Shown: positions 27,747 to 35,784 of the stretch, piece after piece | How the letters are laid out: each line of letters starts with the position of its first letter | Numbering within the stretch: the first letter of the stretch is position 1 | NCBI GenBank assembly: GCA_963170155.1 | Contig: CAUJGP010000004.1 | Coordinates: 1-64,000 of the forward strand | Length of the DNA: 64,000 nt | Reading direction: 5' to 3' | Origin: Bdellovibrionota bacterium | GTDB lineage: Bacteria; Bdellovibrionota; Bdellovibrionia; Bdellovibrionales; Bdellovibrionaceae | Position numbers and translations under genes: made by a program | Notes under the pieces: generated by a model | The model's input: the letters and a program-made list of their open reading frames with translations, nothing else | Told to the model about the DNA's origin: nothing | Databases searched by the model: none

Positions 27747-30700
27747 ATGGTTAACAATAATGGTGAAACATCGTTAAAAAAAAGAAAAACCATCTTCATG
27801 AAAAAAAACTTCATCCACTTTAAATTCAAACCTCTTAATGACCATGGATACAATCTAGTTGAAATTGTGCTGGCTATGGCAGTGAGCGCCATCGTGCTTG
27901 GGGGAGTGATCAGCACCCTCAACGTCGTCACCTCAGGAAGCGCGCAGTACAACTTACTCCAAGCCCGCAATGAAGTTCTGAATAAAATTCGCATTCAAGC
28001 GATGAATCCTGCCAACCTTGTCGCCTCCGCTCAAATGACAGATAGCCTGGGTGCCGCGGGTGTCTCACCCGATTATGGACCGGAAAGCTCTCTTCTTCGA
28101 CCTGACCTTTTAAAAAAATGTCTTCCCGATATCAAAGATACAGAGTCCTTTGGTTGTAATAAGGCTGAATTTGAAGAACCTGGTAAAGGTTATTTATTTT
28201 ATCTTGCAGAAAATGCTTCAATTTCTCCTGAAAAAGCCGTCGCAGGAGAAGACATTTATTATCGCAATACCGGGATGAGATGCCCTCAAAAAGATGCCGA
28301 AAAACCTGAAAGCTGTCCATTAATGGCTCGAGTGTGGTTTGAACCGTTTTGCATGAACTTTGCAACCAGCTGTACAAAAGCCATGTCCCTCGCACTTCGC
28401 TATTCTATTGGGCTTCGTCCTGACTTCAAAACTGATTTAGCGGTGCCGAGCATCTCTGGAGAGTTTTATGTCCCTCTTCAAAAAGGGATTCAATTAAGAA
28501 ACCTTTTATCGGATCTTGATAGCCCTATTCTTCCTAACAGCAAGGGGCTTTTCATTGTTGAAAAATTCTATGGACATCCTGGACAATCGGTCAAGGGATT
28601 GCGCTTTGAAACACTTATCAGCAATCCTTATGGGCTTCTTTCCATGCGATTACAAATGCGATCCCTCACTGGATCTGAGGCAAAGATGTACGATGACTCT
28701 GTCATTCCTGAGGACTTGCTCGCAAAGTCTTGGACTGACATGCCCACTCCCGAAAATGAAGGCATGGGATCCTGGGCGGTCAATCTCTCGGGAGCGTACC
28801 CCAACCAAGTCTTTAATTTTGGCACACAAATCAATCCGGGAGCAAACTCTCGATCCATTCCCACCGCCTTTAAAATTGGTTCTGACAATATCCCTTTAGA
28901 TCCGAAGTATCGTTGGACTCTAAACGAAAGCCAGTCCGATTATTTAGCTCCTGCTTTTAAGTCAGGATTTTATCAATTTCGAGTGCTTGCTAGTGATGCT
29001 TTAGGAGGAGAAATGGAATCCACTAATTACATCACTGTGAGATTGGTCTCTATCCCTGAATACCAATACGTTAATCCTAACTTCACTCTTGATCGAGATT
29101 GCCAATCCTCTGCAGAATCATTTTCTATTTTTGTCGGAGACGATGAATCAATGACTTTTCGCTCTTTGAAAATCAATAACCAAAATTATCCGATCAACAC
29201 CTCTCCTCAAGCGAAAGATCGCATTGATTTTATTTTTCAAAAAAATCAACCAGCGGCTTCCTACCCGGTTACAATCACTATCAAAAATCGCTTTTCGGAT
29301 GCTCCACTGGAAAATAATTTCATTCCTCGAGTAGAAAGAACACAAGTAATTAACTTAACGGATATTCCTGCATCTACCAATCCGGGGATATCTCACGATC
29401 CACTCACGATGAAAATCAATGCCCATGGGAATGTCACTGTCCAGTTTTCTGCGGGAAACTGCTGCGATGCCACTCCTAAAGTGGAATGGAGCTATTTATG
29501 CTCCACCTACTTCACAGGCGGCGTTGCGGCTCTCTGCGCTTCCGGCACAGGACTTTCATTGCTGTCGGGTCCAAACACTTCTCAAATGAACTGCTCTGTC
29601 AGTGGAAACACACGATCTTGCTCCTCTACCATCTCGGTGAAAGCAGAAGGATACAGTCCGTCTATGACGACTCCACCGGCTAACATTAAAGCTGCGGTCG
29701 ATGTTCATAGTTCTGCCAGCGCCTGCGCACTCACTCCCACGGCCACATCTTTGTCTAAGCACGTCCCTATCGTGAATCTTCCGAATATTTATTTTTATCT
29801 TACTGAATCTTTATGGCTCGATCTTCCAGCAGGGCCTGCCACATCCTCTACCCCTGCTTTAGAAGCTGTTGTCCCTCGAGTGGTTGTTCGCAGTGATTTT
29901 CCACCAACAGTTTCAGTTCAAGTGAACGTTCTCAACGCTGAAACCAGCCAGGTATACTGCACCTTGGATTTTCCAGCGAGCACCTCTTCAACCACACCCA
30001 TTGACCGATTTTGCACTAATATTCCAACGAATTTTTCAGGGCAATTGATTTTGCAAAAAGCACCTTCGTCTTCTCATCTTATTAAAACAGAAATTGATCT
30101 TACCCAAGCGAGCCATGTGGCACGACTCGAAGGGAATATCACTCACCAATTCTGTCGCAGCGGAATCACTCATTTACTCGATCAGCCAGCCAAATATACC
30201 GTGCCAGCAACAATCCCCATGAATGACACGCCCTACAGCTACACGGTAGTCGATGGTAGTATCATTCAAGACTCTAAAAATGATACGGGACAATGGCTTG
30301 CGGGACGCCAAAAAAGCTTGCGCTGTTATGATGGATGGACCAATTACTCACCCTCAAGCTACCCTCATCATAAACAAGATTTTTATGATGTCTTTAATTA
30401 CAATAACTCAAATTCATCCAAAAGAAATAACTCCTTTCAATTGAGTTTTGCAACCTTTGAATTTCCATCCAACCCTCCCATCAACATCGATAAATCGACG
30501 GCCAATAGCCCTTATATATTTATGGTCCTTCAAGAAGGCTCTCCTGGCACGATTCGATGGAGTTATAGTGTGTCAAGTTCTGGTGACAAATCTGCGGCCA
30601 GTTCAGAAGCTCAGAGTTGGGAAATTATAACACCTCAAGTCTGCTCAGGATCTTCGAGTCTCAACAAAATCAAATTACTGAGAACACGAGTGAGCGTGGA

Positions 30701-30848
30701 AACAGGTAATCCCAACGTTATTATGAAAGCGGTCAACTCTGGAGCTAGTGTAGGAATGGTCAACCATGGTTATTATTCTTACTTGTTCATGTGCAACTAT
30801 GGACGCTGGCATCCATCCGGTAAAAGCTATAACAATTGGATTGACTAA
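27747..30848 (+). CDS. Giant pilin-like protein (1033 residues)
   Basis: A prepilin-type leader ends NDHG (Gly34), then YNLVEIVLAMAVSAIVLGG with Glu at +5, so a prepilin peptidase should process it. The pilin helix runs to about residue 95. A domain with cysteines 125, 137, 179, 190, 202 and 209 follows, including YYRNTGMRCP...CPLMARVWFEPFC. Further on, about 280-440 contains an Ig/cadherin-like strand pattern (FYQFRVLASDALGGE), then a long Ser/Thr-rich region with more cysteines. Ordinary pseudopilins have 120-350 residues. ATG at 27747 has AGGGG seven bases before it; ATG at 27798 would also keep the leader. It may be a tip adhesin or a secreted filament subunit. Confidence 0.85.
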   Translation: MVNNNGETSLKKRKTIFMKKNFIHFKFKPLNDHGYNLVEIVLAMAVSAIVLGGVISTLNVVTSGSAQYNLLQARNEVLNKIRIQAMNPANLVASAQMTDSLGAAGVSPDYGPESSLLRPDLLKKCLPDIKDTESFGCNKAEFEEPGKGYLFYLAENASISPEKAVAGEDIYYRNTGMRCPQKDAEKPESCPLMARVWFEPFCMNFATSCTKAMSLALRYSIGLRPDFKTDLAVPSISGEFYVPLQKGIQLRNLLSDLDSPILPNSKGLFIVEKFYGHPGQSVKGLRFETLISNPYGLLSMRLQMRSLTGSEAKMYDDSVIPEDLLAKSWTDMPTPENEGMGSWAVNLSGAYPNQVFNFGTQINPGANSRSIPTAFKIGSDNIPLDPKYRWTLNESQSDYLAPAFKSGFYQFRVLASDALGGEMESTNYITVRLVSIPEYQYVNPNFTLDRDCQSSAESFSIFVGDDESMTFRSLKINNQNYPINTSPQAKDRIDFIFQKNQPAASYPVTITIKNRFSDAPLENNFIPRVERTQVINLTDIPASTNPGISHDPLTMKINAHGNVTVQFSAGNCCDATPKVEWSYLCSTYFTGGVAALCASGTGLSLLSGPNTSQMNCSVSGNTRSCSSTISVKAEGYSPSMTTPPANIKAAVDVHSSASACALTPTATSLSKHVPIVNLPNIYFYLTESLWLDLPAGPATSSTPALEAVVPRVVVRSDFPPTVSVQVNVLNAETSQVYCTLDFPASTSSTTPIDRFCTNIPTNFSGQLILQKAPSSSHLIKTEIDLTQASHVARLEGNITHQFCRSGITHLLDQPAKYTVPATIPMNDTPYSYTVVDGSIIQDSKNDTGQWLAGRQKSLRCYDGWTNYSPSSYPHHKQDFYDVFNYNNSNSSKRNNSFQLSFATFEFPSNPPINIDKSTANSPYIFMVLQEGSPGTIRWSYSVSSSGDKSAASSEAQSWEIITPQVCSGSSSLNKIKLLRTRVSVETGNPNVIMKAVNSGASVGMVNHGYYSYLFMCNYGRWHPSGKSYNNWID

Positions 30849-31519
30849 TGAGAATCAATAATTCGCGGGGTGTTTCAGTACTACTCGTCATCATAGGTCT
30901 TGGCTTGCTCGCCATGATCGTCCAGAGCAATTTAGTTTCTGAATTTTTAAATCTTCAGAAGGATTGGAAAAATTCAACGACCTTTGCCAATAAATACCAT
31001 CTCCTTCATTCACTGTCGGAAGATTTAGCCCATGGAACTCCTCTTCAATTTTCACGTTATGACATCAACAACTCTTTAAGACAATGCCTCACGGCGCAAG
31101 CCTCTTGTGATGAAACTCAATTTTATGAAATGGCGCTATTTGCTCCCATTCTTCAGCAGAGCTTCCAAGGAGGACTGTGGCCACCAGCCCCGTTCGGAGC
31201 ACCCCTCATTGCAGGAGGAAAAAACAATTACGTCACACTTTATCGCAGTTCAGGAGATCGGTGTCCCCTTCAAAAAACAGCTGCGGATTCCTTTTGCCCT
31301 CTTCAAGCTATCGTTGAGTTTCGCCCTTTATGTGGTGGAAGCATTGATTTCCCCGCATTCAATACACCTCCCGGTCCTTGCACTCAACCAGCCACAGGTG
31401 TTGAAATCACAATCGGTGTGGCTCGACTTATGAATGGACGTCTTGTTTATCGCAGGAACGTAGATTCAGGAGGCGATGCCAAAGTGTATCGTTTTCCGGC
31501 AAGCCTCTTAAGAAACTAA
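30848..31519 (+). CDS. Pilin-like protein sharing a cysteine pattern with the giant pilin
   Basis: 223 residues, starting on the last base of the giant pilin stop (TAATG). The leader NNSRG precedes VSVLLVIIGLGLLAMIV; +5 is Leu, so it lacks the usual Glu, as tip subunits like GspK do. The core LYRSSGDRCP...CPLQAIVEFRPLC (Cys 139, 150, 162) has the same spacing as Cys 179, 190 and 202 of the upstream protein. The two are thus probably paralogous in this domain and may pair as a tip complex. No named family recognised. Confidence 0.82.
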   Translation: MRINNSRGVSVLLVIIGLGLLAMIVQSNLVSEFLNLQKDWKNSTTFANKYHLLHSLSEDLAHGTPLQFSRYDINNSLRQCLTAQASCDETQFYEMALFAPILQQSFQGGLWPPAPFGAPLIAGGKNNYVTLYRSSGDRCPLQKTAADSFCPLQAIVEFRPLCGGSIDFPAFNTPPGPCTQPATGVEITIGVARLMNGRLVYRRNVDSGGDAKVYRFPASLLRN

Positions 31520-31565
31520 GACCCACTCCTGATAAAAATTGAAATTTAGAGAAAGGATCTCCATC

Positions 31566-32048
31566 ATGTCTCCAACATCAGAACCCGCTTCAACAAAAGA
31601 TTCACGCAACAGCAAGAAAGCTTTCACACCTCATCGCTCCATGTTTCGATTTTTAATTTATCCCGGTAAACAACTCAAATATGCTTACTTTCATTTTCTT
31701 ATCGTGGGCCTCGCTGTTCTCATCGTCAACGCTGCCGCTTATTACAAATATTCTCAGCTCGTTCAGATCAACACTCATGTGGCTACACAAAGTTTATTGT
31801 ACGAATACATTACGTTTATTTCTCTGATCACCATTGTCACTCTTGTCCTCGTGGGTGTTTGCACCTTCTTCATTGTGATTATTTTTCTTCATCGGTTTGT
31901 AGGTCCAATGCTTCCACTTCTTCGACATCTAGAAGCGCTCCTTGCAAAAGACTATTCCTATCGAACCTTCCTGCGCTCCGACGACGAAATAAAGGAATTA
32001 GGACAAAAACTCAATGAAGTCTCAGAGCAATTACAAAAAAATAGATAA
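31566..32048 (+). CDS. Membrane protein with HAMP-like domain and no output domain
   Basis: 160 residues from ATG at 31566, with AAAGGA eight bases upstream. Two membrane helices (about 40-65 and 80-110) flank a short periplasmic loop. The C-terminal 50 residues match HAMP (GPMLPLLRHLEALLAKDYSYRTFLRSDDEIKELGQKLN). HAMP normally passes signals to kinase, cyclase or chemoreceptor domains, but none follows. It sits between the pilin pair and gspL, so a structural or signalling role in the secretion machine is possible but unproven. Confidence 0.8.
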   Translation: MSPTSEPASTKDSRNSKKAFTPHRSMFRFLIYPGKQLKYAYFHFLIVGLAVLIVNAAAYYKYSQLVQINTHVATQSLLYEYITFISLITIVTLVLVGVCTFFIVIIFLHRFVGPMLPLLRHLEALLAKDYSYRTFLRSDDEIKELGQKLNEVSEQLQKNR

Positions 32049-32284
32049 ACAATCTCACCTCGGGCAGTTCTAAAATCCAGTTCCTGATCATGACTCGCGA
32101 ACGAATCCAAAGAAGAAAGAATATTCCAGACAAACGTCTGCATCGCTATGCTCTCTCGTTCGCATAAAATATAAAAAACAGCAGGAATCTCACGCCCATC
32201 CGAAACTATGACTTCCCTTGGAACCCCATCCCATTGTATGGTGGAATGAGTACGGTAATGAATTAAAAATGAAATCAGATTCAT
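31958..32284 (-). CDS. Possible antisense small protein
   Basis: A 108-codon open frame from ATG at 32284. The first 78 codons fill the 275-base gap before gspL and read like protein (GVPREVIVSDGREIPAVFYIL); the last 30 overlap the 3' end of the HAMP gene on the opposite strand. No clear ribosome site, and it runs against the operon. It may be chance. Confidence 0.25.
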   Translation of the reverse strand: MNLISFLIHYRTHSTIQWDGVPREVIVSDGREIPAVFYILCERESIAMQTFVWNILSSLDSFASHDQELDFRTARGEIVYLFFCNCSETSLSFCPNSFISSSERRKVR

Positions 32285-32323
32285 ATTCCATGAATCTCCT
32301 AGAAATGATTTTAAGGATGAAAC

Positions 32324-34024
32324 GTGCGCACGGTTGGTATTGATATCGGCTCTTATTCAATCAAGGTTTGTATCATCAGCACCAGTAAAAAAGGTCTGTT
32401 CCTGGAGCAATACTTGGAACGCGCACTGGTGAGTGATAATCCTTATGATCGTAATATCGAAATCATTGAGTTTTTGCGAACAGAATTAGCGTCTCAAGAT
32501 CCAATGCAAACAAAATTTGTTTGCTCTATCCCTCAAGATCTTGTTAGTGTCCACACTAAAATTTTTCCCTTTAAGGATAGAATAAAAATTTTCCGTAGCC
32601 TGCCTTTTGAATTGGAAGAAGACACCCCCTTTAGCCCCGAAGAAACCATTTTTGATGGGCGCATTGTTCGCATCGAAGCCTCTCAATCAGAAGTGCTTGC
32701 CTGCGCTTGCCCCAAAGAGGTTATTAAAACACAACTGCAATTAATGACAGAATCCGGCATCACTCCTCATCTGCTCACACCCGAGGGATTGGGCTTTGCT
32801 AATCACTTTGAAAATTGGGTGATGCCCATTCCTACAACCAGCTCTATTTATGATCCCACAGTGCCTTCGGAAAGACCCATCCCTCCTCGCAACTGCGAAG
32901 CCGTTTTAAATCTAGGACATCGAAAAACGATTCTTTTGATTCTAGAAGGTGGAAAACTGGTGGATGTGCGAAGTCTCTCTTGGGGTGGAGAGAACATTGC
33001 AAAGGCTATTCAGGAAAAATATAATATTCCCTATCAGCAAGCCCTCAAGCAACTCCAAGAAAATTCTTTTATCCTCACAAGCCACGAAGGTGCGACAGAA
33101 GATCAAATTTATTTTTCCAACCTCATCTCCGGTGTTGTAATGGAGATGATTCGAGAACTCCGCCTCATACTTATGGAAGTCCAGGCTTCTGCCAACGTCT
33201 CCATCAACTCCATTCAAATGACCGGTGGAGTCAGTCGCGTGCAAAACCTTTCCGCTTTTCTCACTCAAGGAATAGAGCTTCCGGTCAATAAATTTTATGT
33301 TCTCAATAATTATCCCAATATGGGTTTTGAAAAAACCTCCTGGATCGAAGCAGGGTGTTCCACCGCTCTAGGGCTCGCCATTGAAGGATTAAGAAAACCT
33401 CGCAATCCTGCGGTTTCTTTCTTACGGGGCGAATTTGCGGTACAATCCCACGCTATCAAAAACTTCATGGAAACATGGGGGACGACTCTAAAGGTAGCGG
33501 CCCTCGGCGTTTTCATCCTGTATGTGTACAGCAGCTTTCGTGACTCCATGGCGTTATCTATGGTCGATGAAGCCGATATTGTCATGAAAGATCAAGCCCA
33601 AGCCATCGCCAAACTCAAAGGAGCCAAAGCTTCTGAAGCCGGTATTGAAAAATTCATTGCCAACAAAAGAAAATCCATCAAAGAGCTCAAAGATATTGAA
33701 AGCTATATTGGTATGAACTCCGCACTGGAGATCTTGAAAAAAATTAATGACGCCGCTCCAGGAAGATCCACGCTGCGCATGGAGGTTCGAAAGATGTCCA
33801 TCAAAGACTCCACCGTGAAAATGGAGGGCTATGTCTCCTCGGCGAAAGAAACTGCAATGCTGCAAGAGTCTCTTCGGAGTCTCGCTAAAGATTTAAAAAT
33901 TAAAACCATCCCTTTTCAAATTCAATTGCCTCCAGGAAAAATTGGCTTTGGCTTTGAATTCTCTGTGGACCGAAACGTGAGGGTTGCAAAAGATAAAAAT
34001 GCTTCAGGGAGTAAAACGGAATGA
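32324..34024 (+). CDS. gspL: GspL, inner-membrane assembly protein of type II secretion
   Basis: 566 residues from a GTG with TAAGGA seven bases upstream. The N-terminal 340 residues are an actin-like PilM/GspL domain (VGIDIGSYSIKV at residue 4, MTGGVSRVQNLSAF near 298). A membrane helix at about 387-402 and a periplasmic helical plus ferredoxin-like domain follow. GspL couples the ATPase GspE to the membrane platform and to GspM. gspE is not in the window. ATGA overlap with gspM. Confidence 0.9.
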   Translation: MRTVGIDIGSYSIKVCIISTSKKGLFLEQYLERALVSDNPYDRNIEIIEFLRTELASQDPMQTKFVCSIPQDLVSVHTKIFPFKDRIKIFRSLPFELEEDTPFSPEETIFDGRIVRIEASQSEVLACACPKEVIKTQLQLMTESGITPHLLTPEGLGFANHFENWVMPIPTTSSIYDPTVPSERPIPPRNCEAVLNLGHRKTILLILEGGKLVDVRSLSWGGENIAKAIQEKYNIPYQQALKQLQENSFILTSHEGATEDQIYFSNLISGVVMEMIRELRLILMEVQASANVSINSIQMTGGVSRVQNLSAFLTQGIELPVNKFYVLNNYPNMGFEKTSWIEAGCSTALGLAIEGLRKPRNPAVSFLRGEFAVQSHAIKNFMETWGTTLKVAALGVFILYVYSSFRDSMALSMVDEADIVMKDQAQAIAKLKGAKASEAGIEKFIANKRKSIKELKDIESYIGMNSALEILKKINDAAPGRSTLRMEVRKMSIKDSTVKMEGYVSSAKETAMLQESLRSLAKDLKIKTIPFQIQLPPGKIGFGFEFSVDRNVRVAKDKNASGSKTE

Positions 34025-34764
34025 ACCTGAACGACATTTTAGATCAACTCAAAGATCAACTTAAAACCACGTGGGATAAAATCCAAGAGTCTAGCGCTTA
34101 CCAACAAGCCATGGAAAAATATGAGGATCTTCCCTCTTCACAACAAAGAATGATTCGTCTTGGTGGAGGTGTGCTACTCATCCTCTTTATCCTGAGTCCC
34201 CCCATCTCCTCTCTTCTGAGCAGTCAAGAAGTCATTGAGGAATACGAACGCAAACGCACCATCACACGAGAACTCCTCCAAGTCGTCAGAGATTCAGCCA
34301 ATGCGCCCAATATCCTACCCGCGCCGGATCTGTTTTCGTTGCAAAACCGTTTTCAACAAGATCTACAAAATGATCGCTTACTCCCTGAACAAATTTATTC
34401 GATCCAATCTGACAGCGATAGCGGTAAAATTATTCCTCAACGGCTCAGTCTGGGAGCTTTATCTGTCAATTTAAAAAACCTCAATCTTCGACAAATCGTG
34501 GACATTGCCCATCGGCTCTCATCCGTGACATCCACCCTTAAAATGACAGAACTGGAAATGACCGCCAGCCCTGACAAGCCGGGATATTTTCACTTTACAT
34601 CAAAACTGGTGTCACTGAAAACCCCTCCGCCACCACCTCCCCCAGAAGTCGATGCTCCTCGACCCCGAGGATCCAGACCTCCGGGCGCTCAGCCTAAGAA
34701 CCAAAACTCCTCTGATGAAGAGAGTTCTATGGGCGGATCGAATCGTGAGGATTTCGAAGAATGA
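34021..34764 (+). CDS. gspM: GspM, inner-membrane platform protein
   Basis: 247 residues: a cytoplasmic helical N-terminus, a membrane helix at about 46-66 (RLGGGVLLILFILSPPISS), then a periplasmic domain. The order gspL-gspM, the length and the topology support GspM, although the family is weakly conserved. The tail from about residue 203 is unusual, with seven consecutive prolines and then P/R/S/E-rich sequence. ATGA overlaps on both sides. Confidence 0.82.
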   Translation: MNLNDILDQLKDQLKTTWDKIQESSAYQQAMEKYEDLPSSQQRMIRLGGGVLLILFILSPPISSLLSSQEVIEEYERKRTITRELLQVVRDSANAPNILPAPDLFSLQNRFQQDLQNDRLLPEQIYSIQSDSDSGKIIPQRLSLGALSVNLKNLNLRQIVDIAHRLSSVTSTLKMTELEMTASPDKPGYFHFTSKLVSLKTPPPPPPPEVDAPRPRGSRPPGAQPKNQNSSDEESSMGGSNREDFEE

Positions 34765-35720
34765 AAAAACCAGAGCTTTCTATTGTGATTAAAAGTTTAC
34801 GCAAACCTTTTTTATGGACTCTTCTTTTTACGCTCGTTTTCTTTGTGATCTTGTTCCCTACAGATGATCTGGGCGACTTGGTCTCTTCCAAAGTGTCTGA
34901 ACTCACTCAAAATCAAGTTTTCTTACAGTTCAATAATTTTAGTTTTAACTTAACGCCTCCTGGTGTTGAATTTACGGATATCTTTGTAGAAACCGCTTTT
35001 GCTCCTGGAATTAGTGCTGATGAAATCATTATTTCACCTTCTCTCGCTGGCATCATCACTCAAAAACCCTACGGAAGCGTTAAAGCCTTAGGCCTCCTCA
35101 ATGGAGAGCTACAAATGTCTGTCAAAAAAGGCCAACCCACAGAAACCGGTAATGACCGCCAAAGACTCGTTATCAATATGGAGGATCTTAGCTTAAACTC
35201 CCTTAAAGATTTCTTAAAATTGCCTTTAGCGATAGAAGGTAAACTCTCTCTTTCTGCTGATGGCCAAAGTGATTTAGAATTAAGTGAGCAGCCGGACGTG
35301 GATTTGAGCATTAATATTCAGAAGTTTTCTCTTCCGCCCGCCACATTGAACACCATGATGGGGCCCATTACGCTTCCGGATATGAAATTAGATCAAGTGC
35401 ACCTCAAAGGCCGCCTCTCCAACGGAAAATTCAATGTGGAAGTCGGAGACATCGGCAAGAAACAAAATGATCTCTTTGGAAAAATAAAAGGTTTTTGGAA
35501 CATCAATATTCTCATGATGAACGGTCGTCCCATTCCTCAATTTGGGTCTTATAATCTCGATATCAACCTCGTCACCAACAAAACTTTTCAAGCTAAAGCC
35601 AGTTTGTTTTTATCACTGCTCGATCAATACAAATCCAACACCGCGGAAGGCACGCGCTATCAATTCAAAGTTTCCGCACCGGACTTGCAAAACCCTCCCA
35701 GCATCACCGGCTCTAGATAA
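34761..35720 (+). CDS. gspN: GspN-like protein of the type II secretion cluster
   Basis: 319 residues: a membrane anchor at about 17-32, then a large beta-rich periplasmic domain similar in style to GspN and AsmA-type proteins (VFLQFNNFSFNLTPPGVEFTDIFV). GspN is an accessory protein found in some T2SS loci, of uncertain role. It closes the local gsp series and faces ftsI. The assignment depends on position after gspM and general fold. Confidence 0.75.
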   Translation: MKKPELSIVIKSLRKPFLWTLLFTLVFFVILFPTDDLGDLVSSKVSELTQNQVFLQFNNFSFNLTPPGVEFTDIFVETAFAPGISADEIIISPSLAGIITQKPYGSVKALGLLNGELQMSVKKGQPTETGNDRQRLVINMEDLSLNSLKDFLKLPLAIEGKLSLSADGQSDLELSEQPDVDLSINIQKFSLPPATLNTMMGPITLPDMKLDQVHLKGRLSNGKFNVEVGDIGKKQNDLFGKIKGFWNINILMMNGRPIPQFGSYNLDINLVTNKTFQAKASLFLSLLDQYKSNTAEGTRYQFKVSAPDLQNPPSITGSR

Positions 35721-35784
35721 AGAACTTAAAATATTCAATATCATTTCTGGAAACAAAAACATTCGAAGAATTATTTTCTTCTGT

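Noticed and set aside
33554-33865. 103-codon minus-strand frame in gspL
   Set aside because: Shadow of the gspL periplasmic region; no ribosome site or protein-like features.
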